Part shown: positions 9,592-18,019 of the stretch, one piece after another
Position numbering within the stretch: position 1 is the first letter of the stretch
Layout: each line of letters opens with the position of its first letter
Assembly (NCBI GenBank): GCA_041546305.1
Contig: JBFEWO010000015.1
Span: 1-31,153, forward strand
Reading direction: 5' to 3'
Length of the DNA stretch: 31,153 nucleotides
Source of the DNA: JBFEYJ01 sp041546305
GTDB taxonomy: Bacteria; Pseudomonadota; Gammaproteobacteria; Thiohalomonadales; Thiohalomonadaceae
Position numbers and translations under genes: made by a program
Notes under the pieces: generated by a model
What the model was told of the DNA's origin: nothing
Database searches by the model: none
Seen by the model: only the letters and a program-made list of their open reading frames with translations

Positions 9592-9922
9592 CTTTTATCA
9601 ACCTCGCCACAACAGAAAAACAATAGAAGCCAGAAGCTGGCACGTCCAGTCAGTACAACCTAAATGGAGGAGGTGCTGGTCACTAATTCCATTCCGTACC
9701 TGATCACCCTCGCTATGGAGACACCCTTTGGCTGCCGCTAAAACCAATGTCGGGTTTTCCCCCGTGCAAAATAGCGGGGTTTACCTACCGGGCAAGTTTA
9801 TCTGCTCTGCTACTCTTCCTGCTATGAATAAATTACACCTTTTCAGGGCACAAAAGAGATACCTCCGCTCGATAAACAAGGAGACATGGGGGCCTCGGCC
9901 GTCATGCACTCATCGCAAACGG
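9592..9922. other. Divergent intergenic region, 331 bp
   Basis: This region separates the M48 gene from the polysaccharide locus and should hold both promoters. A loose inverted repeat (GGTTTTCCCCCG near 9753 and CGGGGTTTACC near 9776) and an AAGGAG at 9878-9883 are visible. A reading frame continuous with the downstream gene is open from 9728, but its codons look non-coding and no good ribosome-binding site precedes those earlier starts. No other gene is supported. Confidence 0.5.
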
Positions 9923-10720
9923 ATGAAGATATTCACTCGGGAAGAACTTGCCACCTTGTTCAATACCCCCTTTTCTGAATTGAAACGCCTTGGTCGTCAA
10001 GGTGCCTTCAAGCGCCTGGGTGCAAACAGGTATCTCCTGGATTTTCACTCCTCGCTGCGGCTGCTGAGCGAACAAAGTACATCGTTGATGTCAGGCTCGC
10101 CACGATGGCAGCAAAATCCTGCCACCATTGACGAAGAAGTCTTCAGGGAGGATGCAGGCTTCATCGCGCCTAACAACAATCAAAGGGTCACCGGGTTTTA
10201 TCCGCTGTATGGGCAATTCCGGGAGAACACCGTAAACATTATGAGGGTTCCAAATCTTCGCCAGGCAACACTGGCTGCCGGGATGTTTCTGGAGGCAGGG
10301 TTACAGAATAGTGAGCAGGTCGCTTTGGTGAGTTTCGAACATCCGGACCAGTTGTTTTCGCGGCTGGCCGAGTCTGGGCTGAATCTCGAGAAGGCATTGC
10401 ACAGCGAAAAGCTAATTTACCTCTATTACAAACCGGATGTAGCGCATTCCCTCAGCCTTTCAGTCGATTACCGTGAGCTGTTCAGGGAGCTCACCCGACT
10501 GGGTGGCAAGGGGGTACGACGTCTTGTCCTGTTTAATGTGGATGCACTCATTAACACCAATTCAGAGCACCTCGTCCACACCTCTTTGCATCAGTTAATG
10601 TATGCCGCCAACCATTTCCAGGTAACCATGCTGGGATTGTTTGTGGCTGCCGGACACGTGGGGGAACTGCTCGATGAAGGCTGCAGGGCCATACTGCCAG
10701 GCTATTATGTTATGGAATAG
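9923..10720 (+). CDS. wHTH plus BcsE-like degenerate NTPase-fold protein
   Basis: I do not recognise an exact family. The 265-residue protein has two parts. Residues 1-45 (KIFTREELATLF...LKRLGRQGAFKRLG...YLLDF) look like a small winged helix-turn-helix of the MerR/terminase-small-subunit style. After a linker, residues about 110-265 show alternating strands and helices as in RecA-like folds. NIMRVPNLRQATLAAGMF stands where a Walker A loop would be but lacks GxxxxGK; then come VALVSFEHPDQLF, RRLVLFNVDALIN and QVTMLGLFVAAGHV. That order resembles the N-terminal NTPase-like domain of the cellulose-secretion protein BcsE. It is followed by a polysaccharide synthase gene 36 bp later, suggesting a regulatory or assembly role. 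The ATG at 9923 has a weak ribosome-binding site; starts at 9728 or 9824 are in frame and possible. Confidence 0.55.
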   Translation: MKIFTREELATLFNTPFSELKRLGRQGAFKRLGANRYLLDFHSSLRLLSEQSTSLMSGSPRWQQNPATIDEEVFREDAGFIAPNNNQRVTGFYPLYGQFRENTVNIMRVPNLRQATLAAGMFLEAGLQNSEQVALVSFEHPDQLFSRLAESGLNLEKALHSEKLIYLYYKPDVAHSLSLSVDYRELFRELTRLGGKGVRRLVLFNVDALINTNSEHLVHTSLHQLMYAANHFQVTMLGLFVAAGHVGELLDEGCRAILPGYYVME

Positions 10721-10756
10721 GCGACTATAGGTCATGCCATATCCGGGTGCTAAGAC

Positions 10757-12070
10757 ATGTCACTGAGAAACAAACTAACACTGCCACGGCGGGGCATAAT
10801 GGTCGTCAGTCTGCTCTACCTGCTGATCGCCTTGCTGGCCGGTCTGGAGATATGGGCCACCCTGCACTGGGTAATGGTGTATATATTGCTGGCGCTGCTG
10901 AGCCTGACTCTTATTCGGCAGCTGACCCTGCTCTTTTTCGCCGTTTTCGAAAAACCACCGGCATCGCCATTCGATCCCCAAGAGCAACCGCTGATCAGTA
11001 TCCTGCTCCCGACCTACAACGAATCGGCTGTCATTCAGGCCTCGCTCCATAGCTTAATGGAATTACGCTATCCGAACCTGGAAATCATCGTCATTGACGA
11101 TGGCAGCCAGGACGATACGGCGGAAAGGGCTCGAGAGGTGGCCAAAAAGAGTCGATTACCGGTAAGGGTGATTTCCCAAGCCAACCGCGGTAAAGCCGGG
11201 GCGTTGAACACGGGCATCATCCATGCATCCGGCTCCTATGTGCTGGTGGTCGATGCCGACTCCCGGGTGGAACCGGATTCACTCCAGTATGGATTGCGTC
11301 ATTTTGCCGATCCCAAAGTTGGCGCCGTGGGCGGTTTCGTCGGCGTCGCAAACAAACAGAACCTGCTCTGTCAGTTTCAAGCCCTGGAATATCTGCAAAG
11401 TCTAAACTTCGTTCGTCGGGCCTTGTCCCGACTTGGTCTGGTAACCGTGGTACCTGGTCCGGTAGGTCTGTTTCGCCGCGAGGCTATCCTTCAGGTAGGC
11501 GGTTACCGCGAAGGGGGCATGACCTTCGCCGAAGACGCTGATCTGACTATCCAGCTGCTCGCCGCAGGCTGGAAAGTCAGGGGGGATCTCTCCATGATTG
11601 CCTATACCGAGGCACCTGAGGACGTATTTGCACTTCTGCGCCAGCGTTACCGCTGGCGCCGAGGGATCTATCAGGCCTTCTCCGACAACGTACTTGGACT
11701 GATCACCTCGCCCGGGCGTGCAGGTATTCCAATCACCCTGTTTATTGCCGCCGAGGCCTTCGCGCTGGAAGTGGTGAACTTCGGCTTCACCATCTTCTTT
11801 CTCGCTCACTTTCTTCGCTTTGGCGAGATCGATCTCTTCTCCAGCTGGTACCTGATAGTGATCAGCCTGGACGTATCGATACTGCTGTTTGCGACAAGGG
11901 GCCATGGCCATTTTCTGCACAATTTCCTGCTATTCGTTATGCAGCGATTCAGCTATGCATTCCTGCTGCAGGCCTGGAATGTCATTGCCCTGTTCGATGA
12001 GTGGCGCTCCTCAGCCATGAGCTGGGATAAGCTCGATCGCCTTGGCCGACTAGAGACCGATCCGTCATGA
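10757..12070 (+). CDS. Processive family 2 glycosyltransferase (polysaccharide synthase)
   Basis: This 437-residue inner-membrane enzyme has the layout of PgaC/IcaA, NodC and hyaluronan synthases. Two N-terminal membrane helices (about 13-34 and 37-63) precede a cytoplasmic GT-A domain. Visible catalytic elements are LLPTYNES (83-90), DD at 114-115, VDADS (165-169) with the metal-binding DxD, AEDAD (258-262) holding the catalytic base, and QRYRW (296-300), the acceptor motif of processive synthases. The C-terminal region has three or more further membrane segments (about 325-358, 367-385 and 395-415). The sugar cannot be read from sequence. A downstream deacetylase favours an N-acetylhexosamine polymer such as poly-GlcNAc. 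The stop codon overlaps the start of the deacetylase (ATGA), implying translational coupling. No PgaD- or PilZ-type partner is encoded nearby. Confidence 0.85.
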   Translation: MSLRNKLTLPRRGIMVVSLLYLLIALLAGLEIWATLHWVMVYILLALLSLTLIRQLTLLFFAVFEKPPASPFDPQEQPLISILLPTYNESAVIQASLHSLMELRYPNLEIIVIDDGSQDDTAERAREVAKKSRLPVRVISQANRGKAGALNTGIIHASGSYVLVVDADSRVEPDSLQYGLRHFADPKVGAVGGFVGVANKQNLLCQFQALEYLQSLNFVRRALSRLGLVTVVPGPVGLFRREAILQVGGYREGGMTFAEDADLTIQLLAAGWKVRGDLSMIAYTEAPEDVFALLRQRYRWRRGIYQAFSDNVLGLITSPGRAGIPITLFIAAEAFALEVVNFGFTIFFLAHFLRFGEIDLFSSWYLIVISLDVSILLFATRGHGHFLHNFLLFVMQRFSYAFLLQAWNVIALFDEWRSSAMSWDKLDRLGRLETDPS

Positions 12071-13971
12071 ACCTGGGATTTCTCGCCAGCCTGGTATTGG
12101 TCCTGTTAATTTTCGCGGTGGTCGTCACCGCTCTAATGTTCTACGTTCGCCACTGGGCCACCCGTCAACCCCAACAGTCCCAACCGCCCCAACTGACAGA
12201 AGGACGCTTTGTAAAGCGCTACATTCCGCCTCCACTGCGCGACAAGTACGACTTGGCACGGGCTGGCCAACACCAACGCAGCGGCATCCAGCGGCGAAAA
12301 ATTGCATACCTCATGAATATCGCCATCGGTATAGGCGCGCTGTTCATCTCAGGCGGTGCCCTGGATATCAACAGTGACAAGCTACTTCTGCCTATCGACC
12401 TTAGCCCGCAAGAGATCATGGCTTTGCCAACGGAGGCAGCCAGCTGGTCTTTGATCTCGCAACAGAATTTACCGGCGATGGAGTCGCGGCTGGCACAGTT
12501 ACGTCAACGAGGCGTGGCGGTCATCTCCTCTCAGCTTGACGAAGGGCGGGTGGTCAATGGGCAGCATCTCACAGCAATGGCCAAAGCACATTGGCACCAT
12601 TTTTTTGACCTTTGGGAACTCCCCTATCATCGCTGTAACTGGGACAATTTATCCACCTGCCTGCAAGGCCGTGTCGGCATCATCATGCCGGGCATGTGGC
12701 AGCTTGATGAACTGAACCAAGCACTGCAAAACGGCGCCAGTCTGCTGCTTTACGGCCCCCCCGTCTCAGTGCTGAGCGAGCATCAGACAGTACAGTGGAA
12801 CGGACTGACTTTCGAGCCTTATACCAACGGCAGCCGCCGCTACTTGGCACTACGCGGCGATCAACTACTCACCTTGGGATTTGACGCCGGACTCACCCTG
12901 GATGCCGATCGTGCCTTCAAGGGATACCGGGTCATTTCGGACTCCCCACAAGCCATTGGGATCAGCGCCTCTCGCATCGCTGGCGGGACCATCGATACCC
13001 GTATCTATGCCAAAAAGATTGGCAAAGGTCGACTGGTTTGGATGGACTATGCCCCTACCGAACTTGACCAGCCCGCCAGCATCGATGTGCGTGACCTTGA
13101 AGCCATTACAGCAGCGATATTTCGCTACCTACTGGGCGAAACCTACTCTGGCTGGGCGATGTGGCCACAGGGAAAAAGCTATGCTGGCACCCTCAGCCAG
13201 GATTCGGAGGACAAATTTCACTACAGCGAAAAAGTCTTGAAATTGGTCAAGAAACATGAGTGGCCAATCACCTGGTTCATGTTGTCCAACGAGGCACAAC
13301 GTAACCGTCGTCTGACCCAACAGATGGCAGAAGTCGGTGAGGTTGCCTGCCATGGCGACTCCCACGCCTCGTTTCCCCTGGAAAATCTCCACATCCAGAC
13401 GCAGCGGTTAGCACGCTGCACCAAAGTGTTGCAGTCGATCACCGGGCGTACAGCAAGCGGTTTTCGTCCGCCGAAAGAGGAGTTCAACGGCGAGACCATC
13501 ACTGCCGTAGCCAATATGAACATGAGCTACTATTTTGCCGATGCCGGTATCGACCGGGTGGTCCCGGAGATCATGCGAGAAGATGGCGGCCTGCGGGAGC
13601 TGGTCTCGCTGCCGCGCATGGTTGCCGACGACTACGAACTGTGGGGAAGGCTCAGACTCAACGGCCAGGAAAGCATGCGCATCGCAGAGAACCAGATCCA
13701 ATGGGTCAGTGCCGTAGGCGGCTTCTTGCCTTTTGATTTTCACAGCCAATACATGGACAGAAATGAACATCTGGCGGTGGTGGAATACTACGGAAGACGT
13801 TTCCAGCAGCCCGATTGTTTCTTCGGAACCACCTGGCAGATAGCCGACTGGTGGCGTGTTCGAAACCGATTGGTAAAGGGTGAGCCATTGACCGAGGGCA
13901 TACGCCGTCTCTACCAGCCAGTGCAATTGCGTGTCGATGAGCAGGGAAAATTACTTCGCGAGGAGACCTGA
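12067..13971 (+). CDS. Membrane-anchored polysaccharide deacetylase (NodB fold)
   Basis: This 634-residue protein starts with a membrane helix (about 4-28). A second hydrophobic segment (about 80-97) follows a proline/glutamine-rich loop. A long middle region (about 110-360) of alternating strands resembles a GATase-like or beta-galactosidase-trimerisation-type domain (RVGIIMPGMW, GASLLLYGP, GKGRLVWMDY) and is probably periplasmic. The C-terminal third is a NodB-type carbohydrate esterase. Motif 1 is SQDSED (about 377-382) in place of TFDD, motif 2 is HGDSH (about 429-433) for the metal histidines, and motif 3 is FRPPKEEF (about 465). The D-x-E-D form resembles the SFDVED form of some exopolysaccharide deacetylases. 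It likely removes acetyl groups from the polymer made by the preceding synthase. The domain call for residues 110-360 is tentative; the deacetylase call is strong. Confidence 0.85.
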   Translation: MNLGFLASLVLVLLIFAVVVTALMFYVRHWATRQPQQSQPPQLTEGRFVKRYIPPPLRDKYDLARAGQHQRSGIQRRKIAYLMNIAIGIGALFISGGALDINSDKLLLPIDLSPQEIMALPTEAASWSLISQQNLPAMESRLAQLRQRGVAVISSQLDEGRVVNGQHLTAMAKAHWHHFFDLWELPYHRCNWDNLSTCLQGRVGIIMPGMWQLDELNQALQNGASLLLYGPPVSVLSEHQTVQWNGLTFEPYTNGSRRYLALRGDQLLTLGFDAGLTLDADRAFKGYRVISDSPQAIGISASRIAGGTIDTRIYAKKIGKGRLVWMDYAPTELDQPASIDVRDLEAITAAIFRYLLGETYSGWAMWPQGKSYAGTLSQDSEDKFHYSEKVLKLVKKHEWPITWFMLSNEAQRNRRLTQQMAEVGEVACHGDSHASFPLENLHIQTQRLARCTKVLQSITGRTASGFRPPKEEFNGETITAVANMNMSYYFADAGIDRVVPEIMREDGGLRELVSLPRMVADDYELWGRLRLNGQESMRIAENQIQWVSAVGGFLPFDFHSQYMDRNEHLAVVEYYGRRFQQPDCFFGTTWQIADWWRVRNRLVKGEPLTEGIRRLYQPVQLRVDEQGKLLREET

Positions 13972-14075
13972 CAGTTCTCCATTGACTTTGCTTCGACAAT
14001 GTATTGAGTGAATAGAGGCTACAAACCCATCGGCGAGTTGCTGAGTTCCCTGAAAAATAGGTGGAAAATTGCACA

Positions 14076-15119
14076 ATGAATAACAACCGAAGCGTATCCC
14101 GACCACGATATTTGTTTTTTTTCCATATAAAAATCCTGTTCCTGTCCTTGGGGCTTATCAGCAGTAGCGCTCTTTTCGGCAGTGAAAATTCAGAGAATAT
14201 GCTCGATGAGCCTGAGCAGGATCTCTTCAACCTGGGTATCGCTTACCAGAGTACCAGTGATGACCTTTATGCCCGAACCCACCGCCTGTCCTACCGCAAT
14301 CATCGCCGTGAGTGGTTCTGGCCCTGGCAAGAAGCGACGAGCCGCAACATTGATTGGGGGATCGATATCATTCGTCGAGAAGGCGAACACAGGCCAGTTG
14401 AGTACGAGTCGATTCAGGCACAGGGAACCCTGGGCGCTTACCTGGCACCGGGAGTCTACCTTCGGGGAGCAGTCGGAAGGCATAAATTGGCGACCGACCT
14501 CGGTGATGAAACCCTCACCACCGATGCTGTGACTGCCCTGCTTGGCCAGGGCAGCAAGGTGACGGTGGAGTTCTCCAGCAGCAAAGATTTTGTTTATCCG
14601 GGTGGTGTCGTCCCTGGCGGTATTACTCAGCGCTTATCCGCACGGGATTACATGGTCGCATTTCGCCTTCGGCCCGCTCAGGAACTACGCATCACGGGGA
14701 AAGGCACCTACCGTAAATTCAGTGACGATAACTTCTCCCGTCTTGCCGAAATCAATCTGCTTTACGGCATATCACCCTCCTGGCCCTGGGTGTGGGCTGG
14801 CGTGGGGGGGCAGCAACTCAGTTATAGCCAACAGGTTGCCAGTTACTGGTCGCCAAGTGAATTCAAAGCTATCGGCTTACGCTTTGAGAGCAGCTTCCCG
14901 CTCGGCACCCGTTTATCAGGAAGCGCAACCGCCAACCTCGACTGGCTGGACGAAGACGGCTCAGAGGGCAAGGGCTATTACCTGGCGGCTGGCCTTCAGT
15001 ACCGCCTCTCAGGTCAGCTCTATGCGCGTCTTGAGCTGAACCAGACAAAGAGCCTCCAAAGAGCCTCCACCTGGACATCCGACAGTGCCTTATTATGGCT
15101 AAGTGGTCCGCTATTTTAA
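14076..15119 (+). CDS. Outer-membrane beta-barrel protein (YaiO/BcsC-C-like)
   Basis: The 347-residue protein begins with basic residues and a hydrophobic signal segment (about 13-34). The mature part is built of alternating aromatic and polar strands (for example LFNLGIAYQST, GLRFESSFPLG, YYLAAGLQYRLS and LYARLELNQTK) and ends in phenylalanine, the usual BAM recognition residue. The YWSPSEFKAIGL stretch recalls the periplasmic turn found in BcsC and PgaA barrels. Unlike those exporters there is no TPR scaffold before the barrel. As last gene of the locus it probably exports the polymer made by the upstream synthase; an alternative is a structural barrel unrelated to export. ATG 14076 is chosen because AGGTGG lies upstream; a GTG at 14061 is in frame. 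Its last 9 bp overlap the convergent MltA-type gene. Confidence 0.65.
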   Translation: MNNNRSVSRPRYLFFFHIKILFLSLGLISSSALFGSENSENMLDEPEQDLFNLGIAYQSTSDDLYARTHRLSYRNHRREWFWPWQEATSRNIDWGIDIIRREGEHRPVEYESIQAQGTLGAYLAPGVYLRGAVGRHKLATDLGDETLTTDAVTALLGQGSKVTVEFSSSKDFVYPGGVVPGGITQRLSARDYMVAFRLRPAQELRITGKGTYRKFSDDNFSRLAEINLLYGISPSWPWVWAGVGGQQLSYSQQVASYWSPSEFKAIGLRFESSFPLGTRLSGSATANLDWLDEDGSEGKGYYLAAGLQYRLSGQLYARLELNQTKSLQRASTWTSDSALLWLSGPLF

Positions 15120-16274
15120 CACCAGCAGATAGATCCGCCCTCGTGATGTCATGAAGTTGTTGGAGAGAAATTCCGCGTAGAGTCCTTCACCGAAAAAGAG
15201 ATCCGCACGCCCCGGACCGGTAATGAAATTACCGGTATCCTGATCGATGAAAAAACGTCCCATGGTCAGATACTTCAGTCCTTTTGGGTTGGACTCCGGT
15301 GGTGTCACCTCCTCAGGCAACACGGGAAGAGGGGCAACCAGATAGGTAATAGCCCCTTTTACGGCATAATACACAGGATCGCTTGCAAGTGATCGGTTCG
15401 GCGTGAGGATGGCCCCGGTGCTGGCGATAGCCGGATCGTCACTGACCTTGAAAAAGACATAGCCCGGACAGCTTTCGAAAATCTCACGCACCTTATCCGG
15501 ATGCCGCTCCAGATACATGCGTTGGTCCCAGCGAGAACGCTGATTCGAGCCGAGCATCTCATGTTCCACCATATAATCATACAAGTGGGTGAACTCGTGC
15601 CCGTTATCCCTGTGGTAATGCAAATATCGCGTGTATTGTCGCCCATTGTCATGAACCTGAACCCGGGCTCCGCCTTCGATCTGGATCACATAAAGGTCAA
15701 AACGATCAGCAGCATAGTAGATTTCGTAGCCTTTGCCATCGAGCTTGTGGGAAAAATCGATGTCGGCCCGACTCAAGCGGCGATCCCTGTCGCTCTCCGG
15801 AGTGCGATAGATAGGATAACGGTATTTTTCCGTACGCTGTACAGATACCTCGATGGTGGGGGTGTAATAACCGGTCAGCAGGGCTGAATCCACCAGATAA
15901 ATCAAATACTGTTGACGGATTTTCGCGGCCAGGGTCGCATAACAGTGCGACGGTTCTGGCGCTGTTTTCAGGCAGGAGCTTGTCTCAGCGATAAGCCCGC
16001 TAAAATGCTCCAGTGACTTGCGGAGTTGCCAGGTATGAAAACGCTGATCTCCAATGCGCAGAGCCTCACGATTACTTTCACGGCGAAGAATGGAAAGCTG
16101 TCGTTGCACCGCCAATGAGAGTCCCTCGAGGCCAAGATCATCGGTGAAGCTTGGCAGTTCCTGGGGCGGAACAAGGGTTGCATCCAGCGGTAAACTCTGG
16201 GCGGAGTCGATAGTGCATCCTGCGAATAACACAACCAGAAACACCACGGCTCTAGAGGCGTGGGGGTGAGGCAC
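15111..16274 (-). CDS. mltA: MltA-type lytic transglycosylase lipoprotein
   Basis: This enzyme cleaves the MurNAc-GlcNAc bond of peptidoglycan with formation of a 1,6-anhydro end. The 387-residue protein shows family blocks GYYTPTIEVS (about 145-154), VIQIEGGARVQV, CPGYVFFKVSDDP, GAILTPNRSLASDP and, near the end, FFIDQDTGNFITGPGRADLF, which holds the catalytic aspartate region of the 3D domain. The frame is open 59 codons upstream, but GTG at 16274 is preferred: GGAGGAG lies 4 nt before it, and it gives a short lipoprotein signal ending VVLFAGC (Cys20). Thr follows the Cys, consistent with the outer membrane. It converges with the barrel gene (9-bp overlap) and lies 97 bp from the DUF1207-like gene on the same strand. 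It is somewhat divergent from E. coli MltA, so activity is likely but not certain. Confidence 0.85.
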   Translation of the reverse strand: MPHPHASRAVVFLVVLFAGCTIDSAQSLPLDATLVPPQELPSFTDDLGLEGLSLAVQRQLSILRRESNREALRIGDQRFHTWQLRKSLEHFSGLIAETSSCLKTAPEPSHCYATLAAKIRQQYLIYLVDSALLTGYYTPTIEVSVQRTEKYRYPIYRTPESDRDRRLSRADIDFSHKLDGKGYEIYYAADRFDLYVIQIEGGARVQVHDNGRQYTRYLHYHRDNGHEFTHLYDYMVEHEMLGSNQRSRWDQRMYLERHPDKVREIFESCPGYVFFKVSDDPAIASTGAILTPNRSLASDPVYYAVKGAITYLVAPLPVLPEEVTPPESNPKGLKYLTMGRFFIDQDTGNFITGPGRADLFFGEGLYAEFLSNNFMTSRGRIYLLVLK

Positions 16275-16371
16275 GAAGCTCCTCCATTTGAGTGCATCAT
16301 TAATAGACCAAGTATGGCACGATTTTGGAAATAGCCACCCTTCAAAAATGGTTAATTCCTGCGGCTGCCGT

Positions 16372-17280
16372 CTAGAATCCAAAGTATACCCCTGCACCAA
16401 GGTAACGGAGTTTCTCTTCGTAAAAGACCCCGCTATTGGCATGCCCGTCATACCACTCCAGCACTATCTGTAGGTGGTGTTGCCAAAGATACCGGCCACC
16501 AAAGGACAATCCGGCCTTTATACTCAGATCGGTATCATAGTCATACTCTTCCCAGGCCTTGCCGTCGATCCCGGCTATCCAGCTTGCCGTTCCTCCGAAG
16601 TAGCGGCGCGGACCATAGTATTCGGCCCCGAGGTGTACACCCCACGGCTCGATTTCCGGATGGTGATGGATGACATACTCTGCACCGCCATAGACGCGCC
16701 ACTTAGCCTCTGAGTAGCTGGCAATTAGATCGATACTATCGATGCTGCTTTTGCGTCGTGCCCTGATTGCCGCATCAATCCGAGGGGTTTCCCCGAGATG
16801 AGCACTTTCATGAAATATCCTGGTTCGAAACGCCCAGTTTCCCCGACGCCAGCTCAGTGGCACCGCGAAAAGATAATCGGCATCGATCATATCGATCCCA
16901 TCCCTGTCATCATCATCCAAATCAAAGCGCGCAATACCGCCACCTGCGATATCTACTTGCCAACCATCGGCTGCGCATCCGCCCATCAGGCGATAGAGCG
17001 GGAATGTTTCGCCAAAACCTACGACACCGATCCGCCAATCTCCATCTGTACGCTTAGCCTCACGATAGCCAAGAAAAAAACGAGGTTCCTTGGGATCGGC
17101 AAGCAGGGGCAGAAAAAGGTGCGTCTGTGGGAAAAAAAGATGTGGTCCTTTGATCCCTTTGTCCACAGCGGTTTCCAGAGAGGGGTGGCACTCTTCGTTC
17201 GCTGCCAGAGCGGGCAAGCCAACCGTGCAACACAAGCCAAGGTAACTCCAGATCAAACCACGAATACCCCGTCCAGCCAC
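16372..17280 (-). CDS. DUF1207-like outer-membrane protein
   Basis: The 302-residue protein has a Sec signal peptide ending VGLPALA-A (about residue 26). The segment FLPLLADPKEPRFFLGYR (about 56-73) and the later DADYLFAVPLSWRRGNWAFR and FHESAHLGE are what I recall of the DUF1207 family; the strand pattern and the terminal aromatic residues (GAGVYFGF) suggest an outer-membrane barrel. Function is unknown. The start is GTG at 17280 with AAGGAG seven bases upstream. It is probably transcribed together with the MltA-type gene 97 bp downstream, which hints at an envelope role. A short acidic loop DLDDDDRDGIDMID (about 147-160) could bind a divalent cation. Confidence 0.7.
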   Translation of the reverse strand: MAGRGIRGLIWSYLGLCCTVGLPALAANEECHPSLETAVDKGIKGPHLFFPQTHLFLPLLADPKEPRFFLGYREAKRTDGDWRIGVVGFGETFPLYRLMGGCAADGWQVDIAGGGIARFDLDDDDRDGIDMIDADYLFAVPLSWRRGNWAFRTRIFHESAHLGETPRIDAAIRARRKSSIDSIDLIASYSEAKWRVYGGAEYVIHHHPEIEPWGVHLGAEYYGPRRYFGGTASWIAGIDGKAWEEYDYDTDLSIKAGLSFGGRYLWQHHLQIVLEWYDGHANSGVFYEEKLRYLGAGVYFGF

Positions 17281-17504
17281 CCTTCCACTCCTTTGCCTAG
17301 TAGATATGCCAGGAAGTCTTTACTTAGGAGGGTAGTGTAGTTGCGCTGGCATGGCTTGGCTGGTTAGACAGAAATGCGCGACATCATTTTGCATAGTAGA
17401 TCCGACAAGAGCGGGAAAGCTGCTGTTCCCATATCGATGAAATGGCCTGAATAAATGCTTTGTCGAGAATCGGTGATAAGTGCCCTGTTTCCTCTTTTGA
17501 CGCC

Positions 17505-17845
17505 TGGCTTCAATTCGGGTTGGTCGTGTTGATATGGCTCGCCTCCAAAAACACGATTCTGATCGTGGAATTCGCGGCCCAGAAATATGCCGATGGCATG
17601 AAGGTGGCCGATGCAGCCATGGTGGCCGCCCGCTTGCGCTTTCGCCCATCGTCATGACTTCGCTTGCATTTGAGCAGGGTGTTGTCCCACTGACCTTCTT
17701 CAGCGTCGCCGGGGTGGCCGCACGCCAATCGATTGGTACGGAGGTGTTCGGTGGCATGCTGGCAGCCACCTTGATCGCTTCCCTGTTCGTGCCGCTGTTC
17801 TCCAAGTGGCTGGAGCGGGGCAAGCAGCCCCATCCGGGAGGGTGA
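17505..17845 (+). pseudogene. Decayed C-terminal fragment of an RND efflux pump
   Basis: Only the last about 110 codons of an AcrB/MexB-type inner-membrane pump remain. The first frame reads FGLVVLIWLASKNTILIVEF through AAMVAARLRFRP and then hits a stop. A -1 shift at about 17647 restores IVMTSLAFEQGVVPL, RQSIGTEVFGGM and FVPLFSKWLERG to a TGA at 17843. Both pieces match the final transmembrane helices of the family in order. Upstream of 17505 no pump sequence is found, so the gene is 5'-truncated as well as frameshifted. No membrane-fusion or TolC partner is nearby. It is a relic and unlikely to be functional. Confidence 0.85.
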
Positions 17846-17858
17846 CGGGAAGCAGTAA

Positions 17859-17886
17859 GCACGCCTGTTTGTGCGGTTTTTTGGCA
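17859..17886 (+). terminator. Weak candidate terminator after the RND remnant
   Basis: A short GCAC/GTGC stem is followed by GGTTTTTT about 12 bp past the remnant's stop codon. The stem is only about 4 bp, so it may be a leftover of the original pump operon. Confidence 0.25.
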
Positions 17887-18019
17887 GAGTAGGCCCCCTG
17901 CCCGGTTTGTGCCAGCAGGGCCACATCCATCTCCCTGCCAATGTTTAAACCGCCCCTGCTCCGCCTTCGATTGTGTAGCGCATTGGTTGCGCTCACTTCA
18001 ATCCGGAGTACCATCGGCT

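Noticed and set aside
9638..9653. TGGCACG resembling the -24 half of a sigma-54 promoter
   Set aside because: The -12 half (TTGC) is missing at the required spacing.
9886..9978. A 30-codon open frame (ATG after AAGGAG) overlapping the start of the BcsE-like gene
   Set aside because: AAGGAG is only two bases from the ATG, too close for efficient initiation, and the peptide has no recognisable features. A leader peptide cannot be excluded but is not supported.
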